A stretch of 64,000 bases of DNA, taken from the NCBI RefSeq assembly GCF_005222485.1, contig NZ_CP029078.1:7875501-7939500 (forward strand), written 5' to 3'. The stretch is from Streptomyces griseoviridis. GTDB taxonomy: Bacteria; Actinomycetota; Actinomycetes; Streptomycetales; Streptomycetaceae. Under the pieces are notes generated by a model. That model was not told the DNA's origin. It saw only the letters and a list, made by a program, of their open reading frames with translations, and searched no databases. Below, piece by piece: positions 17,382-26,215 of the stretch; position 1 is the stretch's first letter; each line of letters begins with the position of its first letter. Both the position numbers and the translations under genes were made by a program.

Positions 17382-18473
17382 GTCCAGGCGGGTGATCTGG
17401 GTGTCGCCCGCCTCCTGGGCGGTCCGCTGCTGCGGGATGACCACCGCGCCCTGGTGCAGCGCCACGGTCCTGGCCGGCGCCGGGATGCGGATGCCCTCCC
17501 GCTGGTAGCGCCGGTGCAGCCGCTTGATGAACTCGTGCTTGATCCGGTACTGGTCGCTGAACTCGCCGACGCCCAGGATGACCGTGAAACCGATCCGCGA
17601 GTCCCCGAACGTGTGGAAGCGCACGGCCGGTTCGTGCTCCGGGATCGCCCCCGTGATCTCCGTCATCACCTCGGCGACCACCTCCATGGTGACCCGCTCG
17701 ACCTGTTCCAGATCACTGTCGTAGGCCACGCCCGCCTGCACCAGGATCGTCAACTGCTGCTCCGGGCGCATGTAGTTGGTCATGTTCGCCTTGGCGAGCT
17801 GGCCGTTGGGGATCACGACCAGGTTGTTGGAGAGCGCGCGCACCGTGGTCTGCCGCCAGTTGATGTCCTCGACATAGCCCTCCTCGCCGCTGCTCAGCCG
17901 GATGTAGTCGCCGGGCTGCACGGTCTTCGAGGCCAGGATGTGGATGCCCGCGAAGAGGTTCGCGAGAGTGTCCTGGAGGGCGAGCGCGACGGCGAGACCG
18001 CCGACCCCCAGGGCGGTCAGCATGGGCGCGATGGAGATGCCCAGGGTCTGGAGCACCACCAGGAAGCCGATGGCCAGCACCAGCACCCGGGTGATGTTCA
18101 CGAAGATCGTGGCCGACCCCGCGACCCCGGAGCGGGACTGCGTCACCGTCTGCACCAGACCGGCGATCACCCGGGCCGCCGCCAGCGTGCACACGAAGAT
18201 CAGCAGCACCGTCAGCGACTGGTTGACGTGCGTGTGGACCGTCCTGGTCAGCGGCAGCGTCGCCGCCGCCGACGCGGCGCCGGCCACCACGGCCGCCCAC
18301 GGCACCACCCTGCGCAGCGCCTCCACGATGACGTCGTCACCGCTCCAGCGGGTGCGGTCGGCGTGCTTCGCCAGCCAGCGCAGCACGACGCGCGCGAGGA
18401 ACGCCGCCAGCAGGCCGGCCGCCAGGGCGATCCCGGCGAACGCCAGATCGTCCACGGTCACCGCCCGGCTCAC
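17379..18473 (-). CDS. MscS-family mechanosensitive ion channel
   Basis: 364 aa from GTG 18473, with CGGAG 10-15 bases upstream. Four N-terminal hydrophobic helices end in the pore helix LTALGVGGLAVALALQDTLA, followed by the beta-domain GDYIRLSSGEEGYVEDINWR and NNLVVIPNGQLAKANMTNY, both classic MscS signatures. It releases osmolytes on hypo-osmotic shock. No downstream partner shares a transcript obviously; the hairpin repeat array begins at its stop codon. Confidence 0.93.
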   Translation of the reverse strand: MSRAVTVDDLAFAGIALAAGLLAAFLARVVLRWLAKHADRTRWSGDDVIVEALRRVVPWAAVVAGAASAAATLPLTRTVHTHVNQSLTVLLIFVCTLAAARVIAGLVQTVTQSRSGVAGSATIFVNITRVLVLAIGFLVVLQTLGISIAPMLTALGVGGLAVALALQDTLANLFAGIHILASKTVQPGDYIRLSSGEEGYVEDINWRQTTVRALSNNLVVIPNGQLAKANMTNYMRPEQQLTILVQAGVAYDSDLEQVERVTMEVVAEVMTEITGAIPEHEPAVRFHTFGDSRIGFTVILGVGEFSDQYRIKHEFIKRLHRRYQREGIRIPAPARTVALHQGAVVIPQQRTAQEAGDTQITRLD

Positions 18474-18661
18474 CGGCCCGCTCCGGGGGACATCGAGGGC
18501 CGGATGCGAAGAGTCGTCACGTTGCCACCTGCTCGGATTCGGGGAATGCGCTCGCTCATCCTGCCGTATCCGTACGGGAGTTCGTGCCGGTCGGTGCGCC
18601 GGCCCGGCGGCGCCCCGCCCCGGTGGACGGCCGGTGCTGCCGGGGTGGCGCGGGACCGCTC

Positions 18662-19750
18662 TCAGATCACCTTCCACCGCACCAGCGCGCCCAACGTCAG
18701 CGCGCCCGGCAGCAGCGGCAGCCACACCGTGATGACGCGGAACGCGAGGACCACCGCCGTCGCCACCGCGGCTGGGCCGCCCGCCGCCACCAGGGCCACC
18801 ACGAGCGCCGCCTCGACGGAACCGAGGCCGCCCGGGGTCGGCACCAGCGCCACCGTCACCGTCGCCGCCAGATACGCCACGGCCATCCCCGCGGGCGACA
18901 CCGGCAGGCCCAACGCCTGCCCCACCAGGACCAGTCCGGTCGCCTGGAGCGCGGGGAACGCGAACGAACCGCCCCACAGGGCGAGCGCGCGGGAGGGCCG
19001 GGCGTGCACCGAGCGCGCCTCGCCGAGGGCCGTCCGCAGGAAGGCCAGGACGGCCGTCCGCAGCCGTCGCACCGCGAGCAGCACGAGCGCCGCCACGACC
19101 ACCGCACCGACCGCCGCCGCCAGCAGCGGTCCCGCCGCGGCCTCCGGGAGCAGCGCGCCAAGCCGCAGCGCGCCGGGGAACGCGAGCAGCAGCGCCGCCA
19201 GGAGCGTGAGCCTGGCCACGCACTCGGCCAGCAGATACAGGGCCAGCGCGGCCGACGAACGGGCCAGCGGAACCCCGCACACCGTCATGAACCGCAGGTT
19301 GACGGCGCTCGCGCCGAGGCCGGTCGGCAGCAGATGGTTGGCCGCGCCCGCAGCGAACTGGGTGGCGAGCAGCCGCCGTCTCGGCAGCCGTTCCACGACC
19401 GCGCCCTGCCGGGTGACGGCGGCCGCCACCCAGGTCAGACAGGTCGCGCCGACCGCCGCCAGCAGCCACGGCCACTCGGCGTGCTGAAGCTGCCCGAGGC
19501 CCTCCGCGAGCACGGACCTGTGCCGGACCGCGACCACGGCCACCAGCGCGAGCGGCACCAGGCACAGGACGCGCCGGACCGGGACGCGCCGGACCGGGAC
19601 GCGGCCCGGGAGCCGACCCTCGGGGGAGCGCGGCGGCCCGGAGCGGGTGGGGAGTTCGGGGAGCTGCACGGCTGTCACACTCCGAAAGCCTCCGCGCCCC
19701 ACGCCAACGGCGGGTTGCGGAGGCGTCGACAGCGGCTTACGCGCGGTCAT
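18662..19750 (-). CDS. Lysylphosphatidylglycerol synthase TM region/UPF0104-like membrane protein
   Basis: 362 aa from ATG 19750, or 338 aa from GTG 19678. After a basic N-terminus there are about eight hydrophobic helices, with the family signatures LLPTGLGASAVNLRFM near the middle and ALVPTPGGLGSVEAALVVAL near the end. The family is the flippase-type integral membrane part of MprF-like proteins, without a synthase domain here. ATG 19750 is directly preceded on the minus strand by reiterated GAAGGAGCC units that supply several ribosome sites. It is divergent from the ABC exporter. Confidence 0.85.
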   Translation of the reverse strand: MTARKPLSTPPQPAVGVGRGGFRSVTAVQLPELPTRSGPPRSPEGRLPGRVPVRRVPVRRVLCLVPLALVAVVAVRHRSVLAEGLGQLQHAEWPWLLAAVGATCLTWVAAAVTRQGAVVERLPRRRLLATQFAAGAANHLLPTGLGASAVNLRFMTVCGVPLARSSAALALYLLAECVARLTLLAALLLAFPGALRLGALLPEAAAGPLLAAAVGAVVVAALVLLAVRRLRTAVLAFLRTALGEARSVHARPSRALALWGGSFAFPALQATGLVLVGQALGLPVSPAGMAVAYLAATVTVALVPTPGGLGSVEAALVVALVAAGGPAAVATAVVLAFRVITVWLPLLPGALTLGALVRWKVI

Positions 19751-19751
19751 C

Positions 19752-19814
19752 GGCTCCTTCGGCTCCTTCGGCTCCTTCGGGTCCTTCGAGTTCTTCGGGT
19801 TCTTCGGGATCTTC
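19752..19814. repeat. Seven 9-bp tandem repeats at a gene start
   Basis: GGCTCCTTC occurs three times (19752-19778), then four variants run to 19814. Read on the minus strand these are GAAGGAGCC units, that is repeated Shine-Dalgarno-like sequences, ending immediately before ATG 19750. If read in the gene frame they would encode Lys-Glu-Pro and Lys-Asn-Pro triplets. Confidence 0.85.
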
Positions 19815-19907
19815 GGCAGCCGGGTGACGGGAGAGGGAGGCGAGGCAGCCGGCCGGGTGGGGGCGGAGGGCGTGGGGACGGCTGGCGCGGGACGCGGCCG
19901 TACGGCA

Positions 19908-19938
19908 TTGACCTCAACGTCGCTCGAGGTCCTACCGT
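19908..19938 (+). promoter_or_regulatory. SoxR/MerR-type operator-promoter
   Basis: TTGACC (19908-19913) and TACCGT (19933-19938) are 19 bp apart, the overlong spacing typical of MerR-family targets. The spacer holds the dyad ACCTC-N10-GAGGT (19911-19930), matching the SoxR box pattern CCTCAA...TTGAGG in its outer bases. The expected start point, seven bases on, is ATG 19946 itself, so the transcript would be leaderless. Confidence 0.7.
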
Positions 19939-19945
19939 CACTGCC

Positions 19946-21943
19946 ATGAGCATGGAGACCACGGCGTGGACACAGCTGCACAGTGTCATGAACGCCCGAG
20001 ACGAGACCCGCCCCTTCGCCCGCGCCACCCTCCGCCGCATCGCCGCCTTCGCCCGTCCGCACCGCTCGCGCATCATCCGGTTCGTGGTCCTCGGGGTGGT
20101 GACCGCGCTGCTCGCCGTCGCGACCCCCGTCCTCGCCGGGCGGGTCGTCGACGCGATCGTGACGGGCGGCGACGAGCGCACCGTCGTCCACCTCGCCCTG
20201 CTCATCGCGCTCATCGCCGTCGCGGAGGCGGCACTCGGGCTGCTGGGCCGCAGGCTCTCGGCGGCGCTCGGCGAGGGACTCATCCTCGATCTCCGCACGG
20301 CTGTGTTCGATCATGTGCAGCGCATGCCGGTCGCGTTCTTCACACGTACGCGTACGGGGGCGCTCGTCAGTCGTCTCAACAACGATGTCATCGGCGCCCA
20401 ACGCGCCTTCAGCAACACCCTGTCCGGAGTGGTGAGCAACCTGGTCACACTGGTGCTCACGCTCGCCGTGATGCTCACCCTGTCCTGGCAGATCACTCTG
20501 CTCGCGCTCGCCCTGCTGCCGGTGTTCGTGGTCCCCGCGCGCCGGATGGGCGGCCGGATGGCCCGGATGCAGCGCGAGGCGGCGACCCTCAACGCGGCCA
20601 TGGGCACCCGGATGACCGAACGCTTCTCGGCGCCGGGCGCCACCCTCGTGAAACTCTTCGGGCGCCCGGCCCAGGAGTCCGAGGAGTTCGCGGCCCGCGC
20701 CCGCCGGGTGCGCGACATCGGGGTGCGCACCGCGACCGCCCAGACGGCGTTCATCACCTCCCTCACCCTGGTGTCGTCCCTGGCGCTCGCCCTCGTCTAC
20801 GGCCTCGGCGGCTGGTTCGCGCTGCGCGGCACCCTGGAGCCCGGCGCCGTCGTCTCCCTCGCGCTGCTGCTGACCCGGCTGTACGCGCCGCTCACCGCGC
20901 TGGCGGGCGCCCGCGTCGAGGTGATGAGCGCCCTGGTCAGCTTCGAGCGGGTCTTCGAAGTGCTCGACCTGCGGCCGCTGATCGACGAGAAACCCGACGC
21001 GCGGGACGTCCCCGAGGGCCCCGTCGCCGTCGAGTTCGACAACGTGCGCTTCGGCTACCCGGCCGCCGACCAGGTCTCCCTCGCCTCCCTCGAAGAGGTC
21101 GCCGCCCTCGACACCCGGGGCGGGGACGAGGTCCTGCGCGGCATCTCCTTCCACGCCGCCCCCGGCAGCACCACCGCCCTGGTCGGCTCCTCCGGCGCCG
21201 GAAAGTCCACGATCGCCCAGCTCCTGCCGCGCCTGTACGACGTCGACGAGGGCGCCGTCCGGATCGGCGGCACCGATGTCCGCGACCTCACCGCCGACTC
21301 CCTGCGCGCCACCGTCGGCATGGTGACCCAGGACGGCCACCTCTTCCACGACACGGTCCGCGCCAATCTGCTGCTGTCCCGGCCGACGGCCACCGAACCC
21401 GAGGTCTGGGACGCCCTGCGCCGCGCCCGCCTCGACGACCTCGTACGCTCCCTGCCCGACGGCCTCGACACGGTCGTCGGCGAACGCGGCTACCGGCTCT
21501 CCGGTGGCGAACGGCAGCGCCTGACCATCGCCCGGCTGCTGCTCGCCCGGCAGCGTGTCGTCATCCTCGACGAGGCCACCGCCCACCTCGACAACACGTC
21601 GGAGGCGGCCGTCCAGGAGGCCCTGGCGGAGGCGCTGGAGGGGCGGACCGCGGTGGTCATCGCCCACCGCCTCTCCACGGTCCGCACGGCCGACCAGATC
21701 CTGGTCGTCGAGGCGGGCCAGATCGTGGAGCGGGGCCGGCACGACGAACTGCTCGCGGCGGGCGGCAGGTACGCCGAACTGCACAGGACGCAGTTCGCGG
21801 CGGGTGGGGAGGACGCGGAGGACATGGGGTACGCGGAGGATGCGGCGAGCGGGTATCCCGAAGGAGCCGACGGTACCCCCGGTACCCCCGGTTCCAGCGG
21901 TTCCCGTGGGTTCGACGGCAGTGAGGACGCCGTCGCCGTCTGA
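19946..21943 (+). CDS. ABC exporter, fused permease-ATPase, probable SoxR regulon member
   Basis: 665 aa from ATG 19946. Residues about 30-320 carry six membrane helices. The ATPase has Walker A GSSGAGKST (about 414-422), signature LSGGERQR (about 516), Walker B VVILDEAT and the H-loop AHRLST. An unusual 20-residue insert (SLASLEEVAALDTRGGDE) precedes the Walker A region. The C-terminus is a Gly/Ser/Pro-rich tail. The promoter carries a SoxR-type dyad. In S. coelicolor SoxR responds to redox-active antibiotics and, from memory, one target (SCO7008) is an ABC transporter near icd (SCO7000). Export of redox-active metabolites is therefore plausible. Confidence 0.93.
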   Translation: MSMETTAWTQLHSVMNARDETRPFARATLRRIAAFARPHRSRIIRFVVLGVVTALLAVATPVLAGRVVDAIVTGGDERTVVHLALLIALIAVAEAALGLLGRRLSAALGEGLILDLRTAVFDHVQRMPVAFFTRTRTGALVSRLNNDVIGAQRAFSNTLSGVVSNLVTLVLTLAVMLTLSWQITLLALALLPVFVVPARRMGGRMARMQREAATLNAAMGTRMTERFSAPGATLVKLFGRPAQESEEFAARARRVRDIGVRTATAQTAFITSLTLVSSLALALVYGLGGWFALRGTLEPGAVVSLALLLTRLYAPLTALAGARVEVMSALVSFERVFEVLDLRPLIDEKPDARDVPEGPVAVEFDNVRFGYPAADQVSLASLEEVAALDTRGGDEVLRGISFHAAPGSTTALVGSSGAGKSTIAQLLPRLYDVDEGAVRIGGTDVRDLTADSLRATVGMVTQDGHLFHDTVRANLLLSRPTATEPEVWDALRRARLDDLVRSLPDGLDTVVGERGYRLSGGERQRLTIARLLLARQRVVILDEATAHLDNTSEAAVQEALAEALEGRTAVVIAHRLSTVRTADQILVVEAGQIVERGRHDELLAAGGRYAELHRTQFAAGGEDAEDMGYAEDAASGYPEGADGTPGTPGSSGSRGFDGSEDAVAV

Positions 21944-22263
21944 GCCGGACGCACCCGGTCCTCAGGGTCGCGCGCGACTTCCGGGGGCCGGGCCGCGACC
22001 GCTGCCCGCCGGGCCGTGGGCGGGGTCGTCGTGCGCGTCGTCTCCCGGACGGCTGGCCACGACCACAGGGCGTAACCGGAACCGGCCAATACCCGGCGTC
22101 CCGCGCGGAAGGCCGCACCGCCCCGCACGCGTCAGGCGGCCGTTTTCCCGGGCCACGGGACCGCTCGAAACCGGACAGCGGCCCGTCATCGCCCCCCGCC
22201 CGCACACGGCCTGCGGATATCGTTGTCAGGCCTTAACGCGCTGATCGAGGCTTTCGGGGAACG
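21944..22263. other. 320-bp gap upstream of the SARP gene
   Basis: No gene or strong terminator is seen. The last 60 bases are the least GC-rich and should contain the SARP promoter; GATATCGTTGTCAGGCCTTAA lies around 22216-22236. No operator-like dyad stands out. Confidence 0.4.
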
Positions 22264-25200
22264 ATGATCGAAGTGCGCCTGCTGGGGCCGGTCGAGGTGT
22301 GGGACGACGGCACCCGACGTCTGCGCCTGGGCGGGGCGAGACCGGTGGCGCTGCTGTCCGCGCTCGTCGTCCACCTCGGCGAGGTCCTCTCCACCCAACG
22401 CCTGGTCGACCTGGTCTGGGAGGAACGGGCACCGGCCACCGCCGGCGCCCTGGTCGCCTCGCACGTGGCCGCCGTGCGCCGCGCCCTGGCACCCGCGGGC
22501 GCGTCCTCGGCGATCCGCACCCGGGCCCCCGGCTACCTCGCCGATCTCCCGCCCGGCCAGGTCGACGCCCGCCGCTTCGAGCAACTGCTCTCCGCCGGGC
22601 GCCGCGCCGCCGCCGAGGGCCGTGACACCGACGCCCTCGACCTGTTCACCGCCTCCCTCGACCTGTGGCGCGGGCAGGACGCCCTCGAAGGCGTCGGCCA
22701 GTCCTTCGCCAGGATCGAGGCCGCCCGGCTGAAGGAACTGCGGCTCGTCACCCTGGAGCACCTCTACGATCTGCGGCTGCGGCTCGGCCACGACAGCGAG
22801 ATCGTCGCCCCGCTCCTCTCCCACGTCGCCGCCCATCCGCTGCGCGAGCGACCGCGCGCCCAGCTGATGACCGCCCTGTTCCGGGTCGGCCGGGCCCCGG
22901 ACGCGCTCCGGGTCTTCCAGGAGGGCCGCGACATCCTCCGCACCGACCTTGGCCTCGACCCCGGCCCCGAACTGCGCGCCCTGCACCTGGCGGTCCTGCG
23001 CAACGACCCCGCGCTCACGGCACCGGGACGCACCGGGAGCCCCAACGCCCCAGGCGGGGAAGGCGGTTCGCCTCGGTGGCCGCCGGCCGGTCGTGCCGGG
23101 GCCGGACCTGCTGAACCGGCGTCCCCGGCCGGGTCCACGCGTCCCGGCCCACCGCTTCCGCCGGGCGCCCCCGGCTCGGGCCCACCGTCTCCGCCGGGCG
23201 CCCCCGGCTCGGGCCCACCGTCTCCGCCGGGCGCCCCCGGCTCTGCCCCACCGTCTCCGCCGGGCGCCCCCGGCTCGGGCCCACCGTCTCCGCCGGGCGC
23301 CCCCGGCTCGGGCCCACCGTCTCCGCCGGGCGCCCCCGGCTCGGGCCCACCGTCTCCGCCGGGCGCCCCCGGCTCGGGCCCACCGCTTCCGCCGGGCGCC
23401 CCCGGCTCGGGCCCACCGCTTCCGCCGGGCGCCCCCGGCTCGGGCCCACCGCTTCCGCCGGGCGTCGTCAGCCCCGGCCCACCGTCTCCGCCGGGTGCGC
23501 TCCCAGCCGGTACGCCGCTCCCGCCCGGCTCTCCGCGCCCCGATCCGCCGCTCCTCCCCAGCCCTTCCCGACCGGCCGATCCCGACCCCGACCTCGCCAC
23601 CGTGCCGTCCGTGCCGCCCGTGCCCGTGACGGTGCCCGCGGTCCTGCCGGTCCTGCCGCCCTCCCATCTGCCGCCGGACGTCGCCGACTTCGTCGGCAGG
23701 GCACGGCAGGTCGGCTGGGCGACCGGGCTGCTCGACCAGGCCCGTGAGCCCGCCAGGACCGCGCCGCCGATCGGGGTGATCTCCGGACGGCCCGGCATGG
23801 GCAAGACGGCCCTCGCCGTGCACGCGGCCCACCGCGCCGCCCACCTCTTCCCGGACGGCCGCCTCTTCCTCGACCTGCGCGCCTCGGACACCGCCCCGCT
23901 GGCCGTCGCCGACGCCCTCGCGCGGCTGCTGCGCGCCCTCGGCGTCGACCCCGAAGCCGCCCACGGCACCGACGACTTGATCGGCCTGTACCGGACCCGG
24001 GTGGCGGGCAGGCGCATCCTGCTGGTCCTCGACAACGCCCCGAGCGAGGCCCAGCTACGGCCGCTGCTGCCGCCCGGCCCCGGCTCGGCCGTCCTGGTCA
24101 CCAGCCGTCGACGGCTGACGGCGCTCGAAGGCGCCGTCCGTCTCGATCTGTCGGTGCCAGGGACGGCCGAGGCGCTCGAGCTGCTGACCACGGTCGCCGG
24201 AAGGAACCGGGCGCCAGGACCCGCACCGACGACGGATTCCGCGCCTGCGGGAGATCCCGCGCCGGGAGCGGAGCCCGCGCCGGGAACGGTGGTCGGACCG
24301 GGAACGGTGGTCGGACCGGGAACGCCGGTCGGGCCGCGGACGACGCCCGCACCGCCGCAGGACCCCGCAACGCCCCTCGATCCCGCACCGCCCGTCGGCT
24401 CCGCACCATCCGTCGATCCCGCCCCCGGCGACCTCGCCGAGATCGTCGCCCTCTGCGGTCAACTCCCCCTCGCCCTGCGCATCGCGGGGGCCCGGCTGGC
24501 CGCGCGGCCGCACTGGGGTCCTGGACACCTCGCCGGACGGCTGCGGGACGAGCGCAGGCGCCTCAACGAACTGCGGGTGGGCGACCTGGAGGTGCGCACC
24601 AGCCTCGAACTCGGCTACGCGGAACTCGACCCGCCCGAACGCCGGGCGCTGCGCCGGCTCGCGCTGATGGACCTGCCCGACTTCGCCGCCTCGATCGCCG
24701 CGCCCCTCCTCGACATCGGCACCGAGGAGGCCGAGGAGGCGGTCGAACGGCTCGTCGACCGGCATCTCATCGAGGTGCTCGCCGCCGACGGGACCGGCGA
24801 GAACCGCTACCGCATCCACGACCTCGTCAGGGAGCACGCCCGTGAGCGCTGCCTGACCGAGGAGAGCCCCGCCGAACGCGCGGCGGCCGTACGCCGGTTG
24901 GTCGCCTGCTGGCTCACGCTCGCCGACCGCGCCGCCGTCCGGGGCCCCGGCGGTGTCTCCTGGCTGCTGCCCGCGCCCAAGGCGGAGTGCCCCCTCGAAC
25001 CCGCCGTCCAGGAAAGGCTGTTGGCTCGGCCCGCCGCCTGGTTCGCCGCCGAACAGAACTGCCTGGTCGCGGCCGTCCACCACTGCGCGGCCCAGGGCAT
25101 GACCCGGGCGGCACGCGAGCTGGCGGGCGCCCTGATAGCGAGTTCCGCCGCCCTGTACAACCAGTTCGACGTCTGGGCGCAGACCCACACCGTGGCCCTC

Positions 25201-26124
25201 GACGCGGTGCGCCGCGAGGGGGACGGCGAGGGCGAGGCCTGGCTGCTCGTCGGACTCGGCCAACTCCGTTACGAACAGGACAGGTTCGAGGACGCCCACG
25301 CCTGCCTGGTGCGCGCCCTGCGGCTGTTCGACGAGCAGAAGGCCGCTGCCCGGGACGACGCCGCCGTCCTCGACGCCCTGCGCGGGAGCGCCACGGCACT
25401 GGTCGGCATGGGCACCATCCGCCGCGAACAGGCCCGCTTCGCCGAGGCGTCCGCGACCCTCGCGGCCGCCCTCGAACGCTACGACACCCTGGGCGACGAC
25501 GCGGGCCTGGCCAGGACGCTGTACGGGATCGGGTACGTCCACCGCGAACAGGGGCGCGCCGACGAGGCCAGGCGGGCGCTGACCCGGTCGCTCGCGCTGT
25601 TCAGCCGGGTCGGCGACCACCAGGGCGAGGCCCTCACCCTGCGCTCCCTCGCGCTCTGCGAACGGGCCCGCGGCGCGCTGGCTGAGGCGACGGACCTGCT
25701 CGCCGAGGCCCTGCGCGTCTTCACCGGACTCGGTGACACCTTCGGCCTGATGTACACCGAACAGGCGCTGGCCAAGGTGGAGTTGAGGCAGGGCCTGTTC
25801 GAGCGGGCGCGGGAGCGGCTCGGCCGCTGCCTCGAGGTGGCCAGGGAGCGCCAGGACGACTTCGGGGAGGCCCTGGTGCTGCGGACCCGGGGCGAGTGGC
25901 ACCTGGCGGCGGGCGACCCGGTCGGCGCCGAGGGCCCGCTGCGGGCCGCGCTGGCGCTCTGGGAGAGCCTCGGCCTGCCGCTGTGGCGGGCCCGCACGCT
26001 CCGCGACCTGGCCGAGGTGCACGCCGCCCGGGGCGAGCACCGGGCCGCCGATGACGCCCGTCGGCAGGCGCACACGGCGTTCCACGCGCTGGGCAGCCGC
26101 GAGGCCTGGGAGGACCGCCCCTAG
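22264..26124 (+). CDS. AfsR/SARP-family STAND regulator with collagen-like repeat linker
   Basis: 1286 aa from ATG 22264. Order: OmpR-like winged helix (1-95), BTAD helical domain (100-245, ending LGLDPGPELRALHLAVL), an 11-residue Pro/Gly/Ser repeat linker (about 295-415), NB-ARC ATPase with Walker A GRPGMGKTA near 507 and Walker B ILLVLDNA near 582, a second Pro-rich insertion inside the ATPase (about 651-722), and C-terminal TPRs (about 950-1280). SARPs activate transcription from 11-bp-spaced direct repeats. Such repeats occur right after this gene, before the VanX-like gene. No adjacent kinase or AfsS is visible. The two low-complexity insertions are unusual. Confidence 0.93.
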   Translation: MIEVRLLGPVEVWDDGTRRLRLGGARPVALLSALVVHLGEVLSTQRLVDLVWEERAPATAGALVASHVAAVRRALAPAGASSAIRTRAPGYLADLPPGQVDARRFEQLLSAGRRAAAEGRDTDALDLFTASLDLWRGQDALEGVGQSFARIEAARLKELRLVTLEHLYDLRLRLGHDSEIVAPLLSHVAAHPLRERPRAQLMTALFRVGRAPDALRVFQEGRDILRTDLGLDPGPELRALHLAVLRNDPALTAPGRTGSPNAPGGEGGSPRWPPAGRAGAGPAEPASPAGSTRPGPPLPPGAPGSGPPSPPGAPGSGPPSPPGAPGSAPPSPPGAPGSGPPSPPGAPGSGPPSPPGAPGSGPPSPPGAPGSGPPLPPGAPGSGPPLPPGAPGSGPPLPPGVVSPGPPSPPGALPAGTPLPPGSPRPDPPLLPSPSRPADPDPDLATVPSVPPVPVTVPAVLPVLPPSHLPPDVADFVGRARQVGWATGLLDQAREPARTAPPIGVISGRPGMGKTALAVHAAHRAAHLFPDGRLFLDLRASDTAPLAVADALARLLRALGVDPEAAHGTDDLIGLYRTRVAGRRILLVLDNAPSEAQLRPLLPPGPGSAVLVTSRRRLTALEGAVRLDLSVPGTAEALELLTTVAGRNRAPGPAPTTDSAPAGDPAPGAEPAPGTVVGPGTVVGPGTPVGPRTTPAPPQDPATPLDPAPPVGSAPSVDPAPGDLAEIVALCGQLPLALRIAGARLAARPHWGPGHLAGRLRDERRRLNELRVGDLEVRTSLELGYAELDPPERRALRRLALMDLPDFAASIAAPLLDIGTEEAEEAVERLVDRHLIEVLAADGTGENRYRIHDLVREHARERCLTEESPAERAAAVRRLVACWLTLADRAAVRGPGGVSWLLPAPKAECPLEPAVQERLLARPAAWFAAEQNCLVAAVHHCAAQGMTRAARELAGALIASSAALYNQFDVWAQTHTVALDAVRREGDGEGEAWLLVGLGQLRYEQDRFEDAHACLVRALRLFDEQKAAARDDAAVLDALRGSATALVGMGTIRREQARFAEASATLAAALERYDTLGDDAGLARTLYGIGYVHREQGRADEARRALTRSLALFSRVGDHQGEALTLRSLALCERARGALAEATDLLAEALRVFTGLGDTFGLMYTEQALAKVELRQGLFERARERLGRCLEVARERQDDFGEALVLRTRGEWHLAAGDPVGAEGPLRAALALWESLGLPLWRARTLRDLAEVHAARGEHRAADDARRQAHTAFHALGSREAWEDRP
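23146..23508. repeat. Eleven in-frame 33-bp tandem repeats in the SARP gene
   Basis: Units begin every 33 bp from 23146 (pattern GGCCCACCGTCTCCGCCGGG then CGCCCCCGGCTCG). They encode GPP(S/L)PPGAPGS. Units 2-9 are nearly identical, while the last two diverge. The length keeps the reading frame, so copy number can vary without breaking the protein. Confidence 0.92.
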
Positions 26125-26175
26125 GGCAGGGCCAGGGGTGGGCGGGAGCACGCGCACGCGCGGGCCTGCAGGGCG

Positions 26176-26195
26176 TTTGCAGAGCTTTTGCAGAG
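26176..26195 (+). promoter_or_regulatory. SARP-type direct repeat upstream of the VanX-like gene
   Basis: TTTGCAGAG occurs at 26176-26184 and 26187-26195, an 11-bp period as in SARP binding sites. The sequence GGACGCT that follows is where a -10 would fall, and GTG 26216 is the expected leaderless start. The site lies 52 bp after the SARP stop codon. Confidence 0.5.
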
Positions 26196-26215
26196 GCGTC
26201 GGGGACGCTCGGTGC

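Noticed and set aside
18662..21784. 1040-codon minus-strand frame
   Set aside because: Only its last 362 codons encode the membrane protein. The rest runs antisense through the ABC exporter and shows no coherent domain.
23146..23508. CRISPR-like array
   Set aside because: Units are contiguous with no spacers, in frame within a SARP gene, and no cas genes are present.
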